Both the position numbers and the translations under genes were made by a program. DNA of 35,434 nt from a virus, in the IMG/VR virus record IMGVR_UViG_3300030104_000111, positions 1 through 35,434 of that record; one strand, written 5' to 3'. The notes below the pieces were generated by a model that was not told where the DNA came from, made no database searches, and worked only from the letters and a program-made list of their open reading frames with translations. This document shows positions 21,413-32,900 of the stretch, piece after piece. Every line of letters starts with the position of its first letter. Position 1 is the stretch's first letter.

Positions 21413-23899
21413 ATGGTATCCGTAAAAGGTTTAAGTCTTGGTAAAAACGAAGACCCTAAAAAAAGAGGATCTGGACAAGCCAAGCAAATATCTCTTGATG
21501 GATTAACTGTTAGTCCTTCAACTGGTAGTACAAAAATAGAAGAACCAAAAATATTAAATGCTAGATGGTATGGAGAGACTGCTGTAACTCCAGCAGCGTT
21601 AACTAAAATTCCACAATTAGAATTACCAAGCGTAGCTGGTGTAATAGAAAATGCTACTCCACAAGATGCTGGTGCATATGCTGATGCTTTTAGTGATTTT
21701 GCTAATACTGTAAATAATTTTGGCTCAGCAATGCTGAAAAGAAATGAAAAGATACGACAAGAAGATGAAGCTATAGCATTTAATATTATTAACAGGTTTG
21801 GAGAAGGCGATAGCCCTGTTAAAAAACTAGAAACCTACATAAGCAAAATAGAAAAAGATACAGAACGATTAAAAAATAAAGAAGTTTTAAATGAAAATGA
21901 TAAGCAACAAATATTAGATAATGAAAAATTAATTAGACAAATAAATAAAAGAAGAAATCTTGGTCAAGTTTTATTATCTCAAGACAGAGAAAGGGTAATT
22001 ATTAATAGAGCAATGACATGGCCTAGTCATTCAAAAACTGTTCTTGTTCCTGATACAAATTTAGATGGAGAGATTACTGACAACAATGGAGAATTAAAAT
22101 CAATACCAGTTACTGACTTAGATCCTAAAGACGCTAGATATATAAAAGCTTTTAATGATTATGTTTATGGAGGTGTTCAACTTAGTGCTTTTGAATTAAA
22201 AAATGTAGAGCCTAAAGTTTCAAATGCATTGTATAACTCAATGCAAACACAAGATAAAGTTTTTAATGATAAGCAAAAAGATAAGATACTTAACTCGTCA
22301 ATGAACAACATAACATTGACGTTAAAGCAATTAAAAAATAATGGAAATACTTTTGATGTAGCAAATTTTATAACAGGATTAAATAATGATATTGATTTTT
22401 TAAAAAACACTCATATGTTCTCAAGGCAAGAACAACAACAATTTATATCAAATATAATTGCACAAACTCAATATTATTTAGGAGAAGCTGGTTTTCATAA
22501 CACTAGAGAAATTATAGAAACTATGTTTTTAGGAAAAAATTTAGGAAAGGAAGATCAAGTATTTCCGTTAATGATTGGGCCTCTGGAGGAAAGAGTTAGT
22601 AAAAATGGCACGTTAAATAAAAAACTAAGGTTAGTAGATCTTATTGGCGGAGAAGCACAGTTAAATTTTCTTATTGGACAGACAGAACAAAAAAATTTAC
22701 AGGCAAATGATAGAAATGAAAAGTCACAAATAGCTAGCTACGAAGGGTCTTTTGAAAAAATACTAAGAGCACCAAATGAAGGAGGTAAAGGTACTTTGTT
22801 TACAGATATAATTATGGGTGCGACTGATAATATACAAGGTAATGTTTATGTACAGACAGCTATTACAGCATTAAGCAAAGAAAGAGATACGTTAATACAA
22901 GCAGCAAATGGAGATCAAGATAAAATTTTTGCAATAAATAAAGCTTATACTGCAAAGCTTGCCGATATAAAATTTAATATTGGCTCACTTGAGTATGAAT
23001 CAGAAAAAAATAGTCTTGTATTAAGAAGTTATGATTTATTAACTGGTAGTATGACCAATGCAGAAGAAGAACTCTTTAAAGAAGATTTAGAATTATTTAA
23101 AGATCACTATAAAGGATTACCAAAATTAACAGAAGATTTAAGAGTCGTTAACAGCAACTTAGTTAATTCTGATAAGCAAGATTTTAGAAGTATAACCAAA
23201 GTTGGAAATGATTTAATTAAAAGTTTGTTCAATGATTATGCTGACAAAGAAGAAATATCAAATGAAAATTTTGATAGAAAAACTGTTTTTAATTCTGCCC
23301 TGCCTTCTATACAAAAAGAAGTTAATGAAATTATTGAGCAAGCTAATGAAGCTTTCCCTAACGATATAGAGCAACGAAATAATTATGTATTAAGTGAAAT
23401 AGACAAAAGATGGAAAGCTGGACGTTTTGTAGAAGGTAGAAAAAAACCTAATACATCTCCTTTATTTGGTAGCGGAGATTATAAAAACACACTTAAAAAA
23501 CTTACAAGAGAAACTGGTTATAACAAAAAAAATGGTGTAGATGCTAATGGAATATTGACAGATATAACAACTTTTAGTTCATATATTAACTCTCCAGATC
23601 AGCCTATTTTTACAAAAAAGGCTTTAGTCGGTAATGGTTTTACTTCAAATAAATTTAGCGGGCTACTTGCATCTTGGATGTCAGGAGAAGAAATGCCAGA
23701 AGGTTGGACTATGATTGAAAAGAATTTATATAAAATTAGAGGTCGAAATGGAACTTATACTATTGATGATTTTTTAATAGATCAATTAACAAAAGCTGGC
23801 ATACCTATGAATAAAATTCCTGTCGAGGAAATAAGAGAAATGAAGAATATGAATCAAGAGCAAAGAAGAAAACATTGGGAGGAAGTATTAACTAAATAA
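21413..23899 (+). CDS. Internal virion protein C, T7 gp15-like
   Basis: 828 aa (T7 gp15 is 747). In T7 it forms the hub of the internal core and the periplasmic tunnel after ejection. Here it is recognised from synteny and size more than motifs: a low-complexity basic N-terminus (KGLSLGKNEDPKKRG), then a long helical Glu/Lys/Asn-rich body with AYADAFSDFANTVNNFGSAM, a coiled-coil-like stretch around 148-185 (EKDTERLKNKEVLNENDKQQ) and EEIREMKNMNQEQRRKHWEE at the end. No enzyme motif is visible. It is followed by a 55-bp gap containing a sigma70-like promoter that separates it from the giant gene. Confidence 0.83.
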   Translation: MVSVKGLSLGKNEDPKKRGSGQAKQISLDGLTVSPSTGSTKIEEPKILNARWYGETAVTPAALTKIPQLELPSVAGVIENATPQDAGAYADAFSDFANTVNNFGSAMLKRNEKIRQEDEAIAFNIINRFGEGDSPVKKLETYISKIEKDTERLKNKEVLNENDKQQILDNEKLIRQINKRRNLGQVLLSQDRERVIINRAMTWPSHSKTVLVPDTNLDGEITDNNGELKSIPVTDLDPKDARYIKAFNDYVYGGVQLSAFELKNVEPKVSNALYNSMQTQDKVFNDKQKDKILNSSMNNITLTLKQLKNNGNTFDVANFITGLNNDIDFLKNTHMFSRQEQQQFISNIIAQTQYYLGEAGFHNTREIIETMFLGKNLGKEDQVFPLMIGPLEERVSKNGTLNKKLRLVDLIGGEAQLNFLIGQTEQKNLQANDRNEKSQIASYEGSFEKILRAPNEGGKGTLFTDIIMGATDNIQGNVYVQTAITALSKERDTLIQAANGDQDKIFAINKAYTAKLADIKFNIGSLEYESEKNSLVLRSYDLLTGSMTNAEEELFKEDLELFKDHYKGLPKLTEDLRVVNSNLVNSDKQDFRSITKVGNDLIKSLFNDYADKEEISNENFDRKTVFNSALPSIQKEVNEIIEQANEAFPNDIEQRNNYVLSEIDKRWKAGRFVEGRKKPNTSPLFGSGDYKNTLKKLTRETGYNKKNGVDANGILTDITTFSSYINSPDQPIFTKKALVGNGFTSNKFSGLLASWMSGEEMPEGWTMIEKNLYKIRGRNGTYTIDDFLIDQLTKAGIPMNKIPVEEIREMKNMNQEQRRKHWEEVLTK

Positions 23900-23900
23900 A

Positions 23901-23928
23901 TTGACTATTTAGTGTAAAATTGTATGAT
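23901..23928 (+). promoter_or_regulatory. Candidate host-type promoter for the giant gene
   Basis: TTGACT (23901-23906), a 16-bp spacer and TATGAT (23923-23928) each match the sigma70 consensus at five of six positions. It starts one base after the stop of the gp15-like gene and lies 26 bp before the giant ATG, in one of the few intergenic gaps of the late block. AT-rich DNA gives chance matches, so this is a candidate. Confidence 0.55.
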
Positions 23929-23954
23929 TAAAGTTAATATGTGATAAAACCTAG

Positions 23955-26900
23955 ATGGACGTAGAAAACTCAGTCAATACCGAAGTAGTAGAAGAAGAGG
24001 AGGAGGAAGAAGAAAGCCTGTTTAATTTTGGCAGCTATAAGCCTAATTACGATACAACTATAGAGGTCGATCAGAATAGAAACAAATCTATTTTTAATGA
24101 AGAAGATAATGATTTTAATGAAGAGATTACAAACGTAGAATCAGACGAAACAATTATTACTAGAGAAACAAACAAGGAACAGTATTTAAAAGGTTTGGCA
24201 GAAGGAAAAATAGACACAAAAACACATAGCAATATTTTAAATATTGAATATGCTCCAGAACATCTTAGAGGAAAGATGCATTGGAGAAATAGTGCTGGAG
24301 ATTTTTTAAGAATGATCGACAGGGCTGGCATGGGTGTTACGCAAAATTTATTTAATACAGGACAGAATCTTTTAAGAGGAGATATGCCCGCTGTTGTAGC
24401 AGAAACTTTAACAGGCGATCCAATAAGTGCATCAATTATAGGTTTCAAAGCTTTAAAAAAGGGTATAGAAAATAGAAGTTTTACTGACTTTTTTGAAGGA
24501 TTAGGCTACGGAGAAGACGGATTAAGCATGAGTCTTCTTGACGCTGCTGCATCATCTAAAGGACAAGTTAATAATTTTGAACAGTTTGATGCTATTTCTC
24601 CAGAAGACCAAGCAAGAGGTGTTGACTATGGGCTTTTTGGATTACCTTCTTTAACCGAACTAAGTGGTGGCTATCCAGAGCAAAATACTGGCAGATGGCT
24701 TGCTGATGGTACAACTAATTTTTTAGGAAATAGCATACCTTTTTTTGCTATAGCAGCGGGCATTATGGCAGAACCTACTCCAGCTGGAGAAGTGGTCGCA
24801 GTTAAAACAGGGCTTGCAAAGTTAAAAGCTAGTAGTCCAGCATTTAGAAATTTTTATAATCTTATTTCAAGAGATCTTTTAGGCAAAACAAGATATGGAC
24901 AAGGATTTAAAACAGCTACTAAGTTTTTAGTCAAAGAAGGTATAAAAGGTGCTGGTGCTGGTGCTATTGCAGAAACATTTGTAGGAGATCCATATGCTGA
25001 TTATGGTTTAGATGCTATTCTTCCTGACTTTTTAGATTACGAAAATCGTGTAGATGATGGTTTTTTTAAAGCAAAGCTAAAGTCAATGATTGTATCAGAA
25101 TTTATGCTTGGCCCATTATTTGGAATAGGTATGGGTGGTATTGGTGTTGGAACTAAACCTATAAGAGAGCCAGTAGCTAGAGTTTTTAGTGGTTTAGTAA
25201 AAGGAGATGGAAAAGTTTTACAAGATGAAACAGCAAAATTTATTAAGAATGTAAAGAGTAAAGCAAACAGATTTAAAGGGCCAAACAGACATAAATTACA
25301 ATTTGAATTTAACAAAAGAAATTTAGACACATTTTTAGATGATGCTGAAAAACTTTTAGTTGACCCTATTGCAGAATATTTAGCTGACACACAAATTGCT
25401 AAAAAATTAGCTGAAAGTTTAGGTTTTACTTATAGAGATATAGACGAAATAAAACTAGAGATAGATGACATTAAAGCTAAAAGTAACGAAAGACAAGGTA
25501 TTTCTGTCACAAGAGACACTCAGCTACAACTTGAAAAGGACAAGATAAAAGATGCTGAAAGAAAATCTAATGTTGAAGGCCGAGAAAAAACAAAAATATA
25601 TACTGAGCTTGCTGACGAAAAAGCTAAAGTTCAAGAGCTTGAAGCAAAGCTAAAAGAAGCAGAAGAGAAAGCAGAAAAACAAAAAAATGCATTTGTAAAA
25701 TCAATTAATAATTCTGCTAAGTCGGAAACAAAATTAGTAGAAGCAATGACATTAAATAACCAAGTACGTCCAGATCAAAGTAAGACAGCATACGACAAGA
25801 TTGGTGTAACAAGTGCTAATAGACCTAAGACACCGCTAGAAGTATTCCAAATGAATCCTAATGATCTTGTAATACGTCCAGACATTTTTCAGATAAAAGA
25901 ATCAGGTAAGTTTAATAAGTCTGGAGTAAGCGGATCACTAGCAGATCAAACAGAATTTGATCCTAAGTTTGCTGGAGTCGTAAGTGTATGGAGAGATGAT
26001 ACTGGAGAACTTGGGCCAGTAGGTAAGTTATATGTAATTGATGGTCATAACAGAATAGATTTAGCAAAGAAATCTGGCATTGAGTCTGTCAATGTACAAA
26101 CAATAGAAGCACCAAACTCAAAGGCAGCACAAACACAAGCTGCAATTATTAATATAAATTCTTTTAATTACGACCAAAAAGGAGCTATAGCTGTAACTGA
26201 TGTAGCCAAGATCTTAAGAAACGAAGAGTCTCCTAGAGCTTTAGCTGAGATGGGAATGAGTCTAAAGCAAAGAATAGTTATCGAAGGTATGCAGCTGGCA
26301 AGATTACCCGATCATCTTTTTGATAAATTACTTAGAGGAGATATTGGTTTACAAAAAGGTTTAGCATATGGCTCTCAACCTATTTCGTTTACTGCTATTA
26401 GCGATGTTTTTAAAGCTATAGATAAAAGCAATCCTTCGATAGAAAAGATTAAACAAGCTGTATTAATGGCATCTGAGTCTGTCGATATGCCTCCAGAAGA
26501 TGGTGTTATTCCTTTGTTTGCTGACTATTTAAAAACAACAAACGCAAAACAATTATTAGAAGTTAGAGCAGAAATCTCTGCACAATTAAAGAAAACACTT
26601 ATCAGATTAAAAGCTGTCGGTACTAAAGATAAAAAAGCTGGAGTAGAAACTGTAGCTGGTAACAAGATAAACCTAGAAAACACACAAAATGCTTTAGTCG
26701 AAGCTTCTAAAACAAATGATTTGTTTAATGCTGTTGCTGCATCTGGAGGAGAAACAACACAAATAATAAAAGAATTAGCTGCACAGGTTAAAGGACGTAA
26801 TGTTAAAAAATTAGTTGAAGCTAATTTAGAAAGAATACAAGATGCATTGCAGCTGGAAGAAGCACCTTTATTTAAGAGATCTGAAGCTGTAGATATTATG

Positions 26901-29900
26901 CAAGAGATAGACAAGAAGAAGATGGATGAATTAAAGCAAATAGAAAACGAAACTCAACAAGTGACGTTTAAGCAAGAAGATATAGAAGTAATGAAAGAAG
27001 AGCCAAAATTTAAAGAAGAGTTTGAGCAGCTAGGAGAAACACAACAAGAAAGTGTAACTAAACAATTAAAAAACAAAGGTAAAGTTACTACTAACCCAAG
27101 TAATATAACTGGCAAAACCTTGCCTCCTTTAATAACAAATCCAAAGGCAAGAGTATTCCCAGAATATTTTGAAGGATCAGATCAAAATTTATTATATAGT
27201 GCAGTAGATAGCAGCGGTAAAGTAGCAAACTTAAGTAATTTTGAACTACAAGATGCAGTAACAAGAACAGAAAGATTTAAATTAACGACAAGGCAAATAA
27301 AAAATATACAAGCTAAAAAAGCAAAGTATGACAAGGCAAATGCAGTATATGAAGAATTAGAAAAACAAATTAATGATTTACTTACAGGTAAAGGAAAGCA
27401 AGGAAAACTTTTTGAAACAGATCCTAATGCTGCTGATACAGAGTTAGACAGATTAATGGCAGCGAGAGAGGCAGCAGATAAAGAGCGAGCAAAATTTGTA
27501 GATAGCAGGCTTGAATATCACTCTAAGCATATGGCATTGGTTAATTCTTTAAAAGGTAGAGAGCTAGAGCCAGTAGTTAATAATATGAGAGAAGAGTCTA
27601 TTGCAAACAGAGAAGAAAAGAAACGACTTAAAGAAGTACAAGAGTTAAAAGAAGCGATTGATTTTAAAAAAGCAAGAGGAGATTATAAAACTAAAAAAGG
27701 TTATAACCTTGATGAAGCACATAAGATTGATAACTTTACGTTTACTCAATATGGAGTAGAGCTTGAAGGTTTGGTTGATAGTCAAGGTAAAGGCTATAAT
27801 CGTTTTTACTTTGGCAAACCTTCTCCTCGATATAACTCTGAGGTTATAGATTTTGTAAGTGATTTAGATATAGCTATATATACAGTTGCTAAACAGATAG
27901 CAAATGGATTATCTAAAAAAAGTAAATCTCATTATAAATATGTGGATTTGTTAAATGATTTAGGTTTAACAAACAACCAAATAATGACTAGATATAAAGA
28001 AATAATTGAAGAATTAAAAGCTGGTAATCTTACTATCGAACCTTCAGAAAATTATTTCTCTAGTAAATTACTTCGAGTTATTTCAGATCTTGATACTGAG
28101 ATGAAAGATATAGACGGAAGATATAGTTACGAAATAGATCCAGAAGCTATTATCAGTCAAAGAGTAAATAAGGCTAAAAAGGATTTAGATGCTAAGACTA
28201 ACCAAGAATTTAGAGATGTTAATAATCCTAAGAAGCCTACAGAAGATGAACTTTTAGAACCAAGAGAAGGCGACTATTATGAAATTATTGAGGATCAAGG
28301 AGGAGATCTAGGATCTGAAGAGATTTATTTAGCTTTAGCTGGTTATCAAAGATCTCAGATACAAGGCTTAATGCAAGAGATAGAAAAAATATCTGGTATA
28401 GATTTTAAATTAGTTTCTGATCCTATTGTCGGTGTAGCTGGGCCAAAAGCGGCAAAGGAATATGGTGTTCCTGTTGGTACAAAAATGCCAGCAAAAGGTT
28501 TTTATAGATCTGGGGAAGATCCTGTAAAAGATTTAATAGTCGTATCAATGGTACATGGACAAGACTTTGCATCGTTTGGTGCTCTTACTGAAACTGCATA
28601 CCACGAAGCCTTCCATAGATTATTTAACAGATACTTTACTAAGCAAGAAAAGGAATTACTTAAGGCTGCATTGCCACAGTTAAGAGAGCTTGCTGCTCTT
28701 ACAAAACCAAAAATGCACGACAAAATCTTTGGTTTAAATGGTAAAAAGCAACTAGGTATGGAAGAAGTTGTATCAATAGCAGCATCAGGTTACAAATCAG
28801 CTAAAGAAGTTTATGAAAAGAAAATTGGTAAATGGGGTAAAGTTTTTGACAAGATTGAACAAATAGTTGCAAGAGTTAAAAACTTCTTACAAGGAAAAGG
28901 ATTTCAAACATGGGAAGATTTATTTGATAATTCTTTCTCAGGAAAAATACAGTCAAGAGGATTAGCTGCACAAGAAGGAGTTATAAAAGATAGTCCAATA
29001 GAAACTACTATGTTTGAAACAGATCCTGTTGAACTAAATAATTTATTTAAAGATAATTTAGAAGCTTTAACTGATGGCAGTATTACTCTCGAAGAGATGA
29101 TGTCTAATGTTTTACGTCCTTTGGTAAATAGAAAGTGGGAAACAAAAGGTTCAAAATATTTTATACCGACTACAAATACAGAATTTATTGCAGCAAATAA
29201 AGCAATAAACCAAGCTATGGACAAGACAGTTGAAGCTTTGATGACACCTAATGCAGAGTTCCCAGACATACCAGCAGTTAAGTTAAGCGAGTTAAATAAG
29301 ATGGCAATGCAATTAATTGATGATGTCGATGGCAATGTAGATGAAGTTATAAAAATATTTAGACAGGCTACTAAGGGCGATATGTTGGCTATGAATGATT
29401 TATCTGCCTTTGCTGCTATACGTCTATTAAGAGATGGTACTACTGATATGTATGCTGTCGCTGCTAAAAATTATGAATTAGATCCTTCTCCACAAAACGC
29501 ACAATTCTTAGTTGCAACATTTGAAAATTCAGCAAAATTAAATACTGCTTACGCTACTTGGGGAAGAGCATCTGGACAAAGGTTGCAAATGATGGGTAGA
29601 GAAGTTGACTTTAATGGCGAGCAAATAACTATAAACGTAATGAACGCAGAGCAGAATATAACAATGAGAGGAGAATCTGGATCTGTACAGGATGCAATGA
29701 ACAATGGATTAAAAGAACAAGATGAAGGTTTAGGAAATGGTGCTTACTTTACATCTGAAATAAAGCCTAATTCTGTAGCTGGAGATGACGTACTTACTGG
29801 TAATTTAAAAAATACTAATATTGCTGACTTAGTAGAAGCGGGTGTCGGTTTAAAACAAATACTACAAGACAGAGGAGTTAATGTTAATTTCAATAAAACA

Positions 29901-32900
29901 TTAAACAAAACACAAAAGAAAGCAATTAATGAGTATGTTGCAGAACTAGGAGTAGATGGTATTAGATTAAAAGGATCAGACTTAGGACTTGATGGAGATA
30001 TTATATTTATTCCAAACATAGATAAGGCTAATAAACTTATTGGTTCTAAGGTTGAAATAACTCCAGAAGCAGAACGTCCAGTTGGATTAAACAGAGAAAC
30101 TTTTGAGTCAAGTTTAGCTCAAGGAACTAACATACTTAAAAAGGTTTTAGATGAAGATACCTATGAAAGTATTTTTAGTGGAGAGCCTAACGACAAAGCA
30201 AGAGAAGTTTTACAACTATTAGCAGAAGTAAATCCATACCTTAACGACAAAGTTAATGGTACAAGGATTATGAGGCATTTAAATAAGACTTTTGAGCAAT
30301 ACCCAAGAGGGTCAATGACGCAACAAAACCTTGTTTCAGCATTTAGAAACTGCATATTTTTAGGAGTAAAAACATTTATGAGAGTTGCTGTTGGTAATAA
30401 TGTAAGAGCAATTTTACTACCTATGCAAAAAAATGCTGGTGCAAACATTGGAAGACTAAGCGGTAATCTTAATGATTACGAAAGAACTGCTATGAATGTA
30501 AGAGAGCAGTTACAGGGTCTGTTTGGACATAGAGGATATTTAAGATCTCAGGCACATTTAATGCAAGCTATCTACTTAGCAATGCAATCATTCAAGCATA
30601 ATACAAATTTTGGAAACATTGGTAAGGGTCAGTTTGAGGGAGGAAAGTTTGGTGGAAATAACGGAATGAAATTATTTAAGGTCGAAAACCAAGCTGACTT
30701 ACCTTTTGATTATCAACCACATAAAACACAATTACTTAAAGAACAACCTAAAGGTAATGAGTACTGGTTAAATCCAGACAATAATGGAATGGCTTTATTC
30801 TTGCATAGAGTGAAAAGTACCTTTGGCAACTTTAGTAGCAGAATGTTTGGCAGTTTAGATACTTTAATAACTACTGGTACAGCTATAGCTCAAGAAGAAA
30901 TAAGACATATGGAAATGATTTTGATGGATATGTATTCAAGAGGAATAGATATAACATCAAAAAATGCATTAGATAAAGCAAGCTTAGAAGCAAAAGAATT
31001 AACTAGAAAATCTATGTTAGACGTTGAGATGGCTAATGGAGATGTTGTTAAAGGTGGTTTCTTTAGCTCAGAAAACATGAGACAGACTACAGAATATCTA
31101 AGTTTTACAGACGACATCAATATAAAGCGAAACAAAAGAACTAGAGAGTACGCAATGAGAAGAGCACAGGAGCAAGGCATTACAGATCCTATGGAGCAAA
31201 TGGAATTTGTTAATCAATACCTAAAACTTCCTGATGCTGTTACAAACAAAGAAGGAATGAATCAAGCTAATGCAATGCTGTCTGGTGGAGCTAGAGAATC
31301 ACAGCCTATAGGTGCATACGTTGATGTTAAGAATCCAAATCAAATAAGCAGCTTACCAACAAACCTTACAAATTTACCCGCAAATATAGTTGGTGGAATT
31401 ACAGATCGCCTTCCAATAACTGGTGCTATTTTTCCTGTTAACAGAACTCCTAACAATATTATTAAAGGTGTTTTAAGAATGTTGCCAGTAGCTAATGGAA
31501 TGGTAGATAGTTACTGGAGAGATATAAATTCTGAAGATTTATTTGTGAGAGAAAATGCAATAGGAGAAGTAGTTACTGGTATGACTTTTGCTGGAATGGG
31601 AACTACTCTTCTTGCATCTGGAGCAATAGATGTACAGGCAGGGTATGGATTTAACAGAAAGAAAAGACAAATGTATATAGATCAAAAACGTCCAGCATGG
31701 AGCATTAGATTTAAAAAATTTGATGGTACTTATAGCGAGTGGTTTAGCTTGGAAGCTTTTGATACATTTGGAACAATACTAGGAATTGCAGCCAACTTTA
31801 GAGAAAACTTAAATACTATGCCTATTGAACAGTTTGTAAAACCAAAAGATTTAAACTATGGAAAGATAGACAGGAATGACGCTCTTAGTGCAGAACAAAG
31901 ATCAGAAGCGTATGAAATAAACCAAGACGTTGCAATTCTAGCCTCTGCTCATGCAATTAGGCTTGCTAAAGCTGTTATGTACACAGCGAAAGATACAGCG
32001 TTACAACAGATAGATAAAGGTTTATTTAAAAGCTTAAACGATATACAAAGATTAATGGCTGACTTTTTACAAGGAGATGCTGTTATGAATAATTATGTAG
32101 TCGGTAGTCGAGGCCGACTTTCTGATTTTACAAGAAGGACTATGTTTGGATATGTACCGCAGATATTAAGAGATGTTCGTGTTGGTATAGATAACAAGAG
32201 GAGAGTAGCTCCTAACAGTAGAAGTGAAAATCCAGTTTGGGCTTTTGTTGAAAACTTTTTCTATCAACTAGGAACACAATTACCAGTTACATCTTTAGGC
32301 TATACGATTGATATAGATGAAATAACTGGACAACCAAAGACTTACGCTACTTCTTATAATTGGGAATCTATAGATAATCCTATTCATAGGGCATTGCTAT
32401 CCACCTTAAATCCATTAGAAGTATTTAAACCAACTCAAGAAAAAGATTACGGAATAGCTGGTGTTATTTATAATGAGTTAAATAGATTACATGGCAAAGG
32501 TGCATACCCTCGTTTTATTGGTAGAAATTTCTTGAATACAGCTACTGGGCAAAAATTAGATGATGTACAATTTAATAGAGTAAAACAAATTTTTGCAACT
32601 GAAGTGAAGCTAGATATTGTAGGTGCTGGAATACCAATGACATTTTCTGAAGCATTGCATTATTTGATAACACAAAATGATAATTACCTTTTAGCAAGAG
32701 ACATAAATCCTAGTAAAATCGGAACTTCTAAAACACAAGCAAAAGGAAATACAGGAGAAAATTTCCAATTCCCAGAAAGAATATCAGACAAAAGGATGCT
32801 TACAAAATTAAAATTAATTATGAATGTAGCTAAAGAATACAAAAAAGTAACTAAACAAAAATATCTTAATGAGATTGGAGAGGGTGGTAATGGAAGTAAG

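Noticed and set aside
23955-25200. Lytic transglycosylase domain expected at the N-terminus of a gp16-type protein
   Set aside because: I looked for the catalytic Glu motif in the N-terminal 400 residues and saw no convincing match; the region is acidic and hydrophobic instead.
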